Source: Colius striatus (Eukaryota; Chordata; Aves; Coliiformes; Coliidae). From it: 64,000 nt of DNA. The position numbers and the translations under genes were made by a program. The DNA lies in assembly GCF_028858725.1 (NCBI RefSeq), contig NC_084769.1, positions 12,897,501 through 12,961,500 on the forward strand, in the 5' to 3' direction. The notes under the pieces are model-generated. The model did no database searches. It was not told the origin of the DNA and saw only the letters and a program-made list of their open reading frames with translations. The first letter of the stretch is position 1. Each line of letters starts with the position of its first letter. Shown here in pieces: positions 39,501 through 54,500 of the stretch.

Positions 39501-42500
39501 TTCTGTCACACTGGTTGTTTTCATCTGTCAGATTTTCATAGCCTAACATATTTATCTCCAAAAAAGGCCTAAGCAAACCCAAATTTCCTTGTTGTTCCAA
39601 CACTTTTGAGTCCAGTAAAAGTAGGTTGTCCAAAAATACTTGCTCAAACAGTGATCCAACTATTACTAAACTTTCTTTAAAAAGAAAGTGCAGTGGCTGT
39701 CACCCAACGGGAGCAGTAATGTGACAAAACTTCCATAGGAGTAACATCCAGGAAGAATGATTACAAACTGCTAACTCAATTCCATAAACCTGCATATAAA
39801 CTACACAGTACATATACTTTAAGACTTCTGTAACAAAGAGGGCTAACTGCTGGCTGAATTTCAGAGACTGCAATTATAAGGGGGGAAAAAAACTCAACCA
39901 AATATGCAACTGCCATGACATGGTAATAAAGTTCTGCTGCTCTTAATGTTATAACAATTTATACCCACTAAGAATCGGACGGTAGACTCTTAAGCCACTT
40001 AAGCAACTCTTTTTCCTTGCTGTCAATTTTTGTAAGTGCCACAAAAGAGATGGAGAAGCCATTGCATGAAAAACAGCAAGGACACAAAACCTAAATTATA
40101 TCAGGCAAATTCTGTATCAGTGCTTTTTTCTCTTCATAGAAATTGTTCACCACAAAGAATTACGTGGTTTTAGCTAAAAAAAATCTATTGAGTTTTAATT
40201 TCAATGTTAGATTCTTAAATACTAATAATCCAGTCACATTTGACTGGCATATGTGAGTCATAAATTAAGGCTGATTTAACGGAGGAAAGAATGTAATGCT
40301 GGAAGACTACTGGATTTCCATCTTTACAGAAACAAAAGAAAAAAATCCCAGCCTGTCATATACAGGTTTTCTTAATGAAAATTCAAGCAATTAAAAAAAA
40401 AAAAAAGCAGTTTGGAAGCTCAGGGAAAGCATAAGCTCTCCTAGAAGGTATTTCTCTTAAGGTCAACCAATAACAAACAATTGAAATACCTCATCTGGAA
40501 TCAGTCTGTACAAAAGGCTATTTTTAAATATTTTCTACAATAAAAGGGACAAAAAATTTAACCCTTCCGATGGCACAACATTTCACCACTTCATTATTTT
40601 CCATCAGCCAGTAGGTGATGTTTCCCGTGCAGACCAGCCACTAGAGGGTAGTGGTTCACAAGTACCAAACACACACTCGAAAGAATGCAAATTTTTAGTG
40701 ACTTGAAGTTTTTTCAACACAGATTTTGAAAGCACACCTGCATAGAGCACAGTCTCAATACGGTCCTTGATATGCTCCGTGTTGCTCTGCGTCACCAGCG
40801 AGGGGTGAGACGTTCCGTTAGGAGACGGCACCACGAGAGGTCCCACCAGAAAGGCGCCGGCAGAGCCCAGGTAGTTGAGCAGTGATGCAATGGCTGTTGC
40901 CGTGGCACGTTCGTCGGGAGAAAACCACGTGGTGGAAAGAAACGGTGCCGCGTTCATCACAGTGGGCCCTGCCAAACCGTTTAGCAGCTGCCCTCCGTGA
41001 ATCAGCCTGCAACAGAGAACAGAAAGAACAGTCGCTTGGATGACAGTCCCCCCTTATTTTTAAAAGGCATGGAAGATATTGAGTGCTGGAGATGGAGTGA
41101 CTGCACAAAGCAATGAAAGTCCTGTGCAAAAAAAAAAAGCATATTCTACATGCTAAAAGTAGCCCAATTAGGCTGATTTAAAGAATCCAGAGCTACTCTG
41201 GTCCCATTACCTCAGATAAATGGAGAAGCAAATGTTCTCTTCAAAGAAGAAACGGAAAAGGGAACAAAAGAGACTTTCTTTGCAGGAAAAAAAGGTATCA
41301 TGATAGCATATAAAAGTAGGAAAGGTGTAGTAGCAAGAAAGCTTTCAATTGTGAATGTCTTAAACCTGACCTCTTGCCTGCATAAATTCCAACAGAAGAT
41401 TTAAATTAGTTATGGCAGATCCAAAATTGAAACACTTCAGCAAAATACTCTGCATATTTTTTCACTGCATTATTTATTTTTATTTACACACTCAGATGAG
41501 CTCTATGTGCCTACAGATGAGGAGGCCGGGCTGTTGAGGTTTCCAAGAGAATCTTCTTCTGCAGCAATCTGCCCATTCTCAACATACTGTTGAAACAGCC
41601 AAGCAAACCCAGATTTTTCTCGTTTTTCACACTCATCGGGATTCAACAGATAAGGCTGGTGACAGAACAGAGATAGTACTTCCAAGCAGTGAAGTCTCTG
41701 CAAACTTTGGATTAATGTAAGTACAATGAGGATGCACAGAAAGGGCTTTTTAAAGCCTCTCCTACACATGTAAGTCAGCCAGAAACCTTCCACTTTGACT
41801 TTTTCAAAAAGTGGTCCATCATGAAAGGCAAAAAGCAGTTGGAATTTATGTTAAAACTTCATGTCTAAAAGCCAGCTAGCAAGGCAAACAAAACATTGCA
41901 ACCCTCCACCGTGGCTGTATCCATTGTGCACTAAAATGGTGGCAGATGATATTTTTATATGGGTGGTGTTTTTCTAAGCATAGTAGAAACCTGACGTTAT
42001 TGCTGCAAGACTGAGCTATCAGACATAAAAAGCTATGGCCTGAAAACAGGGGAACATAAGCTAGCATTTAGGCAATGTTTCAAGCCACAAATGGCTGAAT
42101 AATATACAGTGTAACAGGAGTTTTTTAAAGCACACAAAGGAATAAAATATGCAAAAGAAATGCTGACAGACTCTTTATCAAATTAACAAGATAGATTGCA
42201 ATAAAAAGGAATAGATGCTTCCAACTCTCAGTGGATTGGAAATTAAAATTTTAAACAAGATCTACAAAAACACAAAGAATAAAGAAAAAGCTACTATACA
42301 GAATCTGAAAGAAACACTCTCTGAGCTGGGACAGAAGTAACATGCACTCCTAAATAGAAACAACTGCCATTTGTTTGAAAGTATTTTTTTAAACTTAAAA
42401 TGTTGAGGCTAGATTTCACTATTTGTGATGTACTTCAGATGGATATCACCAAGGCATAGTCAAGCTTTTTTAATATCTATTAAACTAGTCCCCCCTCCTG

Positions 42501-45500
42501 CCTAGAAAATTATATATATATAAATAATAAAAAAGACTAATTCATGCTCTGGTACAGTTTCCTGGGGGACACAGCACGTGAATCCCTTATGACTATTCAC
42601 CAATTCCATGTACTTTAGACAAACCAAAGTATCTTTCTGAACTTCAGTGTTTTCACAGAAACACAGAATGGTAGGGGTTGGAAGGAACCTCTAGAGATCA
42701 TCCAGTCCAACCCCCATGCCAAAGCAGCCCCATCTAGATCAGGTCACACAGGAACATGTCAAGGCAGGTTTTGAAAATCTCCAGAGAAGGAGCCTCCACA
42801 CCCTCCCTGGGCAGCCTGTGCCAGGGCTCCCTCATCCCAACAGTGAAATAGTTTTTTCTTACGTTTAAATGGAACTTTTTGTGTTTCAGCTTCTTTCCAC
42901 TACCCTTTTTCCTGTCAGTAGATAACAACAGAAAAAGGGGATACCCCAACCTCCTGACACCCACCATTTAGATATTTATAAATGATAATGAGATCTCCCC
43001 TCAGTCTCCTCTTAACTAAACAGCCCCAGTTCCCGCAGCCTTTCCTCATCAGGAAGATGTTCCAGTCCCCTGATCATCTTGCTGGCCGTGCGCTGGACTC
43101 TCTACAGAAGTTCTCTGTCCCTCTTGAGCTGGGGAGCCCAGAACCGGACACAGGACTTCAGATCAGGCCTCAGCAGGGCAGAGTCTTTAATCTGCCGGTC
43201 ACACTCTTCTTGATGCATCCCAGGATACCACTGGCCTTCTTGGCCATGAGGGCACATTGCTGGCTCGTGGTTAGTTTGCTGTCAACCAGAACTCCCAGGT
43301 CCCTTTCCCCAAAACCACTTTCCAGCAGGTCAATCCCCAGCCTGTACTTTCATCTCACTACAATAAGTTACTCTCAGTTTTATCCTAAACTGTTCCAAGA
43401 TATTTGCAGAGCTGTGCTACATCCCCAGAAACAGCAGCATTTCAGTAGTAAATGACAAATATTTTACTATGTCTCCCTGCTCCAAAGTGAATTTAATGCT
43501 TAGATAGTGATTTTGTTATTATACACTAGAAAAACTGTGTCACCACCAAATAACCTTTATAGCTATATAGGTGCCACACTAACACTTCTGTTCACCTATA
43601 CCACTATGATAATATTGGTTTAATTAAAATACACCTGCTCTATAGAAATCCTAAGGGCAAATACAACTCACTAAAATCAGAAGAAAATACAACAGTTCTT
43701 CTGCAGCACCTATGGGCATGCAGGCACTTCATCTGATAGATGAAGAAAGTTCTGTAAAAAAACCCTCAGTTTATATACTGTGAGAATTTTACATATTCTT
43801 TTCATGTATTTATATACTTCAGATTTAGACTACATCTATCAAATTTAGATTATGTCTATCAAGCTGCACCACCTGAATAAAGCTCTGTAACTGACTTATA
43901 TACTCGAGAGAGAAACAGATGTTAGTTTTACTTTGCAGATCCAAAGAGAAAAAAACATCATCTTAACCCAGAATTTCAATTCTACAACACTTTTATGCCT
44001 CAGTTTTTCGAAAGAAAGGGATGATTTTTGTCTCTCGGTCTCTTCTGTTGATGTTCTCTGATTGCTCTCCCTCCTGCCTTCCCCTATTTGGTGTACTGTC
44101 TCTTCCCATGGATTTACCTTTCCATCTCCATTTCTGGCATTTACCAAGCTTGACATTATCATCCAAGGTAGAGCACTTCTTATCTCCTTACTGCTTAACT
44201 TTTCAAGTCTAACATATTTGGGTTAATAAACACTATTTTCAGACTAAATTTCCACTGATAAATATCTCTGCATATGATAACAGACTAAACTATATTTTAT
44301 CTGTTTTTCAATACTGCCTTGAATTAAGCTACTTTTTTTTTCCTGAGAAAAAGATTATTTGCATTGTTCTTCTACACATCCTCAACTCATTTCCCTAGAG
44401 AGGCAGGATGAGAGAATCAAAACGTGATTCAGTGCACTTACTAAGCTGCTACTCTGAGAGACATATGGAATGGGCTCTCCATCTGACAAAGAAATGTGAA
44501 TACAACCACCAACACTGTTTTTTTTGCTGTTTGTTACAACGTCTTATCATCACCACACTAGATTTTGGTTTCACAGCCCATAGGAGTCTCCTCTGTATAC
44601 CATGAGTGCTAAAAATTCCTCCAACACCAAGAGACATTTGTTTCTGCTGCTCCTTGATTTTCATCTTGTTTCTGCTACCAAAAAGGTGCAAAGAGTAACT
44701 TCATTTTTCCTTGTTACTAATTTAAGTTTCATTATGCACAACAAGATTCCTCTTCCCTGAGAAAAGGGCTAAAAAGATAACTTGGGCTCAGGACCTTACC
44801 CAGCTGGAAAAACATTTTTCAGTTTTATTACACTAACAGAGTAATTTTCATCTGTTACTTATCCAGCTCTGCTGTTTTCATATGCATTATTTATCCAATC
44901 ATCATCTAATTATTTTTATGTATCAAAAAGCAGAAAGCTATTGAATTCAAATAATAGAAAGTAACACAAGAGTAGAAGGCTTTTTAATCACTATCATGAA
45001 AGAAGATTGGAAAAAGAAATGACACCAGAAATTAATCCTCGACTTACAAATTAATTGACATTGTCTAACTTAAAGCAAAAGTGGGTAAGTAAACATCTAC
45101 TCAAAATATCTTGCTTCTAACCATTTCAGAAGCCAAGGATTCATTTTGAGACTTAAAGGTTTTTGCACATCTGACCTCTGTGCTAATGAATTTGTGTCCT
45201 CTTCCAAGCCTGCAGTTGAAAATGAGCCCCTTACTAAACAAAAGGAACACAAATTAGGGATTGGTGGTAAATGTTAGTGTGAAATACATTGTATCAAAGC
45301 ATGAGAGTAATGGTTAATTTATACATTTCCATTATGTGTATTTGTCTGTCTGTATGTGTGTGTATATATATATAAAACCCCACAGATATGTGTATATATA
45401 TATACACACACATCCCTCCCTTTGCACAAAATAAAGACCACATTTGCTCCTAAATTGATCTCTGAATTGCAAGACAGAACAAGGGACAGTTCAAATACAG

Positions 45501-48500
45501 CAACAGAAATTAGAGAAGAAAAACTCTTATAGTACTACAATGTCATCTCTTTTCCAAATTTTGTCAGGTCACATTATAAATAACTTAATTACATGGCTTT
45601 CACCACTTCCCTGAGAGAAGACTTTATATAGAGAGCATTAGGAAGTAACATGGTTAAATCTGCTTTATTCACTCCCTGCTGTCACTTGTTACAAGACACT
45701 AATAGACTACAACAAAAAACCCCATCATGTAAAGCTATAAATGTTGCAACTACAACGTCACTAAGCAAACTGGGTAGGAAAAAAATATTATACAGGAAAA
45801 AAAATGTTTAAGTGATTGATGACAATATTGTATAGTTAATATAGGAAAGAGCTTCCTTTAAATTTGGCTTTATTTATCTTTTCCTCCCCGTATGGTTTGA
45901 AACTTTTCTTGCACAGTCACAGTCTCACCAGGTATTGGATTCATTAGGCTATTTAAAAGCTGTGTGCTACATAAACCCTTTTTCTATGCAAAACTTCCAG
46001 ACATTTACTGTTTCTAGCACAATATGTCTCATACCTGGACTTAAAAGAATTTTAAATGAAGGAAAATCTCATTAGTTTCTGTACTCAGATGGGGAAACAA
46101 AGACAACAGTAGAGGGAAAATTACTTACTCAAAAAATTACTTCTCACACAGTGGATTTAAACTATAACACTAAAATAAGTCTCCAAAGCTCAGTTCTAAG
46201 ACGTGTTATTTGAACTCGTTTTGGGAAGGCTAAGACTGGAGAAACTCTATCAGTATTTTAAACACACTAACAGAGTGGAAAAAGTCTTTTCACCATTTCT
46301 TTGTGAGGCTGTTGGCCTCAGTGCATCGCTCTAACTCTTTAAACACATTTTTTCTCTACCAGCCTCTAACAAGCCCCCAGTCAGCTGGGAAATTTGATTC
46401 CTCTGTCTCCTAGGAGGGTAAAGAACTCATCTCAAGAGCCTTGTGAAGATCAGATTTCAGTGCAGGGTTTTCTTCCTGAAAATGTTACCATGCTTTTCCT
46501 ACTGTAAGCTGCCATAAGAATTGACAGCTTGGGCACTATTCAAACTTCTATATGAATGCAATGAAACAAAACTGGTAATTCAGTTCTGCCACTCTCTGCA
46601 AAGTGTGAGGAGCACCAATGTCTCAGAGAGCAGTAACCTGCTGCTGTAAGGAGTCAGCGCTGGAATGTGCCTCGGTCTGGAAAAATTTAGTAGGTTAATT
46701 GCTCATCCTTACAATGCAAAAAAGGGATTCTGAATAAAGAAGTTGTACAGAAATGGATAGCTGATTTTTCTTTCACATACGTTGACATTTTCAGTCATTG
46801 AAAGACATGGATTGCTCAGCTCCTGCTAATTGGGAAGACAAATACGTTTACATAGCGATTAGCTCATTGTGGAAACTACTGGAAGCAAATGAAAGAGACC
46901 CTTCCACTGGAGGACTTCAGAAGCACTTTTTCAAGTGCTATTGAATTTAGCCTCGCTACATGGCAACAAAGTAAGTAAATACCTCCTATTCTAGAGCATC
47001 TGCATTGATGTATGATGCAAGTTGTTTGCCCAGGAAAAGGAGGATGAAAAGACATGTACTCATCTACATTATACATCAGGAAATTTATTATACCTCGGAG
47101 GGAACTGATTCCAGTTTTGTAAAGAACCACCTCTGCTTTTTCACAATCAAGTCACTAGAAAATGATGGAGTTTTTCCTTTAGACTCGGACAAATACAACA
47201 AAAAAAGCCTTTATTAAGTGGAACATTTTGAGGTAATTTTTAAGGCAAAAACAGAATCAGAGAGGTCAAATTCATGCTTTGCAGCAATTCACTGCTATGG
47301 AGTACGGAGAGAACCTGATGCAAATGCTGTTCTGTTCATAATCCAACAAGAGTGCACTGAGTAGCTGGAAAAGGACTGGAAAGAAAAATACCTCTGAGTA
47401 AAGCAATGAATTAATCTATTAAAATAACATTCTAAAAGATGAATTTCATGGAAATGTACTGTCTTCCAATATTTTCATTAAATGATATATTTATACTACA
47501 AAAGATTTGTGCCTTCTGGATATTCATGGATTGAGGCCATTAGCATTTTTGCTTGTTTTTGATGCATGTGACCATTGATATGTGGAATAATTTAAAGCTG
47601 TTTTTCCCCATCAGTAAGAAAAATTATTACAAGTAGAAAGCCTGAGACATTGTGTGGTACATTATCTCCAGCAATAAACTGAAAAAGAAAAAAAACCAAC
47701 TTTAAAATGTACTTTCAACCATTCTCATCAGGAACTGGGCTCACGTTTCACCTTCTGTACAACCCATGGCCTCAGCACAGTTGATCACATCATTATGAGA
47801 AGGACTTGGAGAGGACCACAGAATCCTCAGCTCAAGAGGGACAGGGAACTTCTGGACAGAGTCCAGTGCAGGGCCACCAAGGTGATCAGGGGACTGGAGC
47901 ATCTTTCATACCAGGAAAGGCTGCGGGAACTGGGGCTGTTTAGTCTGGAGAAGAGGAGATTGAGGGGAGATCTTATTAACATTTATAAATATCTAAAGGG
48001 TGGGTGTCAGGAGGTTGGGGCATCCCTTTTTTCTATTGTATCTAGCAACAGGACAAGGGGTAATGAGATGAAGCTGGAACACAAAAAGTTCCACTTAAAT
48101 ATAAGAAAAAACTATTTCACTGTTGAGATGAGGGAGCCCTGGCACAGGCTGCCCAGAGGGGTTGTGGAGGCTCCTTCCTTGGAGGTCTTCAAGACCCACC
48201 TGAACATGTTCCTATGCAACCTGATCTAGGTGGACCTGCTTCTGCAGGGGGGTTGGACTAGATAATCTCTAAAGGTCCCCACAACCCCTACCATTCTACG
48301 ATTCTATGATCCCCCAGGCATCCCATCTTCATGCCTCTTCTCCCACTCTTAAAGAAAACAAACAAATTCTACAATGCTGTAAAAAATACAGCGAGTTTGA
48401 GGTTTAAATTTAAAAGGACTGGAAAAACAGAGTTTCTCCAAAATCATCATGACTGATAGCCTGCCAAGTGTAAGATAAGGATTTGCAACGAGAGGAAGCA

Positions 48501-51500
48501 GTAATGTCAGGCCAGAACACTGAGGTCTCCATCAGATGTCCACACTGAAGTAAGTCTCCACGAGATGTCCTGACACAGGAAAGGGAAGAGATGGGCATAT
48601 CACGAGAGCCTTGGCAACATAGCACCAAATTCACTCACATTGTTACACCATGTTACTGTTCGGCCATCACAGCTGCCACACAGCTAGAAGAGAGTTCCTT
48701 CAGTTGTTTGCAGGATGAGGGCACGTAAAATCAAAGTTCATTTTAGGTAGGGTTTTTTTTAATTAAAAGTCGGGGTTGTTTTCTTTTTGCTTTGTTAACC
48801 CACTCCACAAACCCATTATTAAAAGAAGACATCTATAAAGCAACACTGAGGACACGCTCATCAAATATGAACAGACTCAAAATAAATAGCATTGCTGTAA
48901 ACACAAAGTAGGCAATTACATTATGGGCTAATGAGGCAAAACATACTGAAACAAGTAATCAGGGAAGAGCACCGGGACTGGCTGTTATCGGGGCTGCCAT
49001 GGAAGAAGGCTGATGGGACTACTCAGCACAAGATAGGTCTCCAGTAAGATGTTTTTAGTGTACGAGTATGAATGTACAGAATACACAGCAAACTACAGAA
49101 TGGGATAAACAAGATCTATTTAAACATTCCTCAACAGTTATTCTTATGCCAGTGGAAGAACAAGAGAGTGTTTTGATTGTAATGCAGCAACTTTGATATA
49201 AATTTAATTAATATGCATTCTTCTTTAAGGACAGAATTTAGCCAACTCTTGTGAGTCACAAGACTAAGGAAAAGAGCTCAATACGAATAAACCAAGGAAG
49301 TGATTGTCCCCTTGCACTCAGCGCTGGTGAGGCTGCATCTGGAATACTGTGTCCAGTGGTGGGTCACTGACTACAAGAGAGACACTGAGGTGCTGGAGCA
49401 TGTCCAGAGTCGGGCAACAAAGCTGGTGAAAGGCCTAGAGAACAACTCTGATGAGAAGCAGCTGAGGGAGCTGGGGATGTCTAGCCTACAGGAGACTAAG
49501 AGACATGATGACTCTGATCTACAAATACCTGAAAGAAAGTGGGGGGTCGATCTCTCATATAATAAATGATAAGACAAGAGGAAATGGGCTCAAGTTGTGA
49601 CAGGGGAGGTTTAGATTGGACATTATGAAGAACTCTTCCAATGAGAGGGCTACTAAGCATTGGAATGGTCTGCCCAGGGAGGTGGTAGAGTCACCATCCC
49701 TGGAGATATTGAAAAGACACATTGACGAGGTGCTGAAGGATAGGGTTTAGTTTAGTGATGGGCTTGACAGTGTGAGGTTAGCAGTTGGTCTCATTCTTAA
49801 AGGTCTTTTCCAACTCTAATGATTCTATACAAAAAAAAATTAAGAGCTTTCTACAGTTAAGAATAACATCTGCCATTCTACAAGATGGAGCCAAGTATCC
49901 CACAAAGAATATAAATTCTCTTCCTTTCCAGCATAGGTCTTGTAGAAATGTTCCCTATTAAATAGTGCTGGAATTCCAAGCCCGTTCAGAAACTCCAGAA
50001 TTTCCTTTAATATTTCTACTGGATTTATCACTCCTAGAATTCACACAGGGTCTGTACACTGCTAAGTCAGAAGCTACCCCAGTCACTGGGACAGATGGAC
50101 AATACCCACAGCAACATGGCCAAAATCCAGCACAGGAGCAAGAGGAAAGAATATTTATCACCAAAATTGTCAAGTGACCTGTTTTTCACTATGACTGTTT
50201 GAGCTAAGTCAATTTAACTGCCATCTAGGTGGCAGCACTGATCAGTGGCTGCTGATGAATCACAGGATGCAAAGTTTTGACAGTAGTAGGCAGGACACTT
50301 AATGACCCACCAAATCCATGGCTGTTACTGACCAAAGAGTAAAGCAGGAAAAAGTCATCACCATTTAGGAACAACTTGCTGGACCTCTCATCTGAAACAG
50401 CAGCTTTGGAGTTGAGGTTAAAAAAATAAAAGCTGTGTACAAGATGAAGTTGGTGGAGGCAAAAAAACAAGCTATACTGTTAAGTTATAGGGGTATAATA
50501 GTTAAATATTGCCCATGAGAACCTACTTGTAAATGACTTGTTTCCCTTTTTTCCCCACTTCCCTCTTTTTCTGACATTGGATTAACCCAGTTCACGTTTC
50601 ACCCAGCACTGCAGCCAAACTAAGTGCCATCAGCACCAGGCAAGTGCTTTTAACACCTTCCTGTACCCACTGAACTACAGCATAGAAACAGGTATGTTTA
50701 TTCATCTTTTTACTCCCAGACCATACTCCAAATGTTTTGTTTGTTTAATTTCCCTTTGCCAGAGAGTCAGGGAACCCACAGCATGCATCACTGTCTTTAT
50801 TTCTCACAGGCAGATTCTTCTACCACCCTCTCCTAAAAGGCTCTTTTCTTCCCCTGTAACACTTCAATCCTCCTTCTCCACAGTTGTTTCTGTTTGAGGT
50901 GTTTTTCTGAGCACAGAAGTGTGTCCAGTATTGCCAGGGAATACAAGAATCTTAATATGTCTTTCCTTTACTGGAATTACACATTTTACATTTACATTAC
51001 ACAATTACATTTTCTTCTTTACACATCTGAGATGCCAATTCTGAGATGCCTCTTTGCATTTTTCATATATGAGAATGGTGGCCCACAGGCATTTTAGAAT
51101 CAGAAAAGATAAATAATGAAATGATCCCATGTAATTCTTTCTGGGATGAGAAAGGGAAAAAGTGGAGCTATTAAAGAATAAGTCTATCAAGAATGAAAAC
51201 ACAAATTAGGTTGCAACCAGCTAATAGAAACAAAATGTTACAGAGACATGGTAAGAGCAAACCTTCAGATACAATAAAGGGAAAAGTTAACATCAAAGGT
51301 TGTTTTGCAATAATTTAAACCTTAAAAAGTGGTATTATTTAAGGAAAAAAAAAGTCCTTTACAGGATGTATCAATTACCAGCGTGTGCCCCATTAACAAC
51401 TTCATAAATAACTGTTCCTTTTTCCACTGTCATTCTCCATCATATTGTTTTGCTGGCTTCCCAGAAAATGTTTTAATGGAACTTACTGCCAAGGAGTGCC

Positions 51501-54500
51501 CTCTTGCTCCTGTGACTCAGGGTCCTCACTAACTACTTCTCTGTTGTGAAATCTTATGCAAAGGCCAAACACTACCAGCCCATACCATGCTAAGTTCTAA
51601 TCAATTCCTTAATTAATATAGTCAACACAAATGACAAATTATGCTACATCCTTTACTTCCATGTCTTTAATTACCCTGTCTTTCAAAACATTTTAAGAAG
51701 TCTTACTTCATATGGTTAGTCTTAAAATTCACATATTTATGGCTATGGGCTGATTTCATAATTAATTTCCTTCTTTCTTATATGTTTCAACTCATGCAGC
51801 TTTTGCCTAGATTTATTATATTACAATCAAGTGAAGGAGTTAAGCTGTATGCAAATCTATTCCTAAACAGAGAATATGAGATAAATATGAAATGTTATGA
51901 GGGGAAACAATCCTGATCTTGTCTATAAAAAAAAGACCTCCTAGTCATGTTAATGTTCTTATAACCTTCAGAGATGGGTTGAAGGCACACATTCAGGACT
52001 GGCATCATTTGATAACAGCTTTTTTATGTTCTGTATAATTTACATTAACTATGAACTAAAAAAAAAAAGAGGTGTGGCAAGTGAAGTTTCCATAACATTT
52101 AGAAAGGAATAATGGTTTGGGGGCTTACTTTTAAAAGTCAAAGTCAGTGTTACATATCTGGCACATTTGACAAACTCAGAAGTGCATGGAACAATAAAGT
52201 TCTTTTTAACCTCCTAGTCTTTATGATACACACATTAACCTCAGAGGTTAGAGGGCTGGGGAGGAAAGCAGGTAAGCTGAAGCACACGTGTCCATGTGTA
52301 GGTTGGTTCCTTAATCTCACATGAAAGTATATAGTTTCAGATTTTTGTCATGCACTCCCACTTCAGCCTTCACTGAATTTATGCAGCTCTGGCATGGATT
52401 CCCAGTGTGGTTTTAGGTCACACACTGGCAGAGAATTAAAATTCGCCATAAGGAACAGCTGCTTCAAGAGACACACTCAAATGTGCAACCTGAATTCTCC
52501 CTCATAAAAGTCATGCATATACATGGGCGTCAAATGAACTGAAAACAGAGGTTAAGGTTCGTGTTTAAAATATGACTCAGAGAACTGGAGGTAGTCTTAT
52601 TCTTCTATTACAGACTGGAGCCAAAAGAATAATTACAGCCTAGAAAGAAGCTTAAGGACACACTTGGATATTACAGGTCTGTGTGAGATAAGGAGCATAA
52701 AGCAGTCAGGATTAAGTACCAGTCTTAACAATGATTTCCTCACATCTGCGATTACTCTGATAGGCAATGGACTTTCGTAGCTCTCCTTAATGTTAAATTA
52801 CAAGAGCTTAGGGAGCAAAGACAGCTACAAAGTAGAAAAAAACCCTAAGCCTGACAAACCTCATGCACATTCTTGTAATTTTATATATCTTAACTTTGAC
52901 AATTGTCCCATGGAAATCCTTCAGAATATTACTGCAGATTACCCAGGGACTGAAGGAACATGCTACAAACCATGCAAAAGCATTTAAAGAAATTCCAGTT
53001 ACACTGGCTTCTGAAATACTCCAGTAATAGCTCGTGCATCTTGTCCATCTGACTGGCTCTGTAATGTCCAAATTGCCATATTAACACTTATACACATTCA
53101 AAATAAGTGCACATTTTAGTGCTCAGACAGTTGAATGTTACTGCTAAATGCATCAGCAGCAATGTTCATCTTGAAAAATACTGTTTCATTTGGTATCATG
53201 CTTTAAGTTTGATGATGAATTGATGAAAAATGGCTCTCAAAACAATGCAGGTTACATGGTATAACATCACACAGTCTGTTCAATTATTTACAATGTCTCA
53301 AGAAGCCTTCACTGAAGACCATCCTTTTGCTTCACACAGTTGGCTATAATTAATTCTCTGTAGATTTTTAATCAAACTGTGTAAAAGATCAAACTGCTTC
53401 CTCAAGTACAGCTAAAATTCTTGAAAATCTCTTTTTTTTTGAGTAGGCTAAGTAAGCAGATTTAGCAGTTTCAGCTGCATATTTTCCCAGCATGAATAAA
53501 TTAAATTAGTAACCTTTTCTTCCATCAGGATTCTGCTCACACTCTTTTGCCTATATAACTCTCAATAAAAGGTGTCGTCATATTTCATACATCTCAGACT
53601 CTATACAGTACATAGTCTTTCTTTCTCTAGTTAAAGAAGCTGCTCTTTGAATGATTCTCCTTAGGCATTTATTTCACTGTTCTCATAGGTCCCCTCGCTG
53701 CAGGTACAATGGAAAACCTTTTTTAAAGGTGCTCTGAAGTCTCCTTCCCATTTCCCAAATCTTCTCCCCTCCCACTCCTCACATCTCAATCTCATTTGGG
53801 AATTTCTTCTAGGGTTCTTACAGTCTTCATCCTTGCTTCAGTAAAGCCTAAGGCAGCACAAGCCTTTTGGCATAAATCATAAAAAGCCACGTAAGACAAC
53901 ATTTCGTTGCATTTAAGCTATCTTGCACACTTAAATGATATATATTTTTAATCCAAGATTAGTCAGAATGGATGAAGTGGATGTTGCACACCCTTCAGCA
54001 TTTTGAGAAAGTATAAAACATGAGCACAACTGGGACAGCTCTTCCTGCTCACCTTAACAGCACTTTTTTACCTTAAAAGGTGAGGAGTTCAGCCTCGTAT
54101 TCACCAAGTCCTTGAACATATTGAAATAGGCAACACTGCGCAACTAACATCAGGAGCACCTTGGGTGCTTCCTTATACACTTACTAGGCACCTAAGAGCT
54201 GATATTGCATCCCTCCCTGTACTGACTGCATCACACTTAGATTACTAAACTATTTCTAACATACTAGCTACTTGCTCCAGATAGGGGCTAGTTTTACAAT
54301 CAATGTGTTTATTACATTCTCAGTCCTTTCTCTGGATCTCTCCCTTTGTTTCATCCATGGCATCCAGCCATCTGCTTTCTACTTCACATCAAACATTTTC
54401 TTTCTCAACCTAAAGGTTTCCAAGCTGATTTACAGGTAAGAAATAATAAGGAAAAAACCCCAACTTGCTGAAATAATATAAGGATTGCCTGAGAGCTGAC

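Noticed and set aside
43820..43863. Two copies of a roughly 20-base word (ATTTAGA...CTATCAA)
   Set aside because: A local imperfect duplication with two mismatches. Nothing suggests function.
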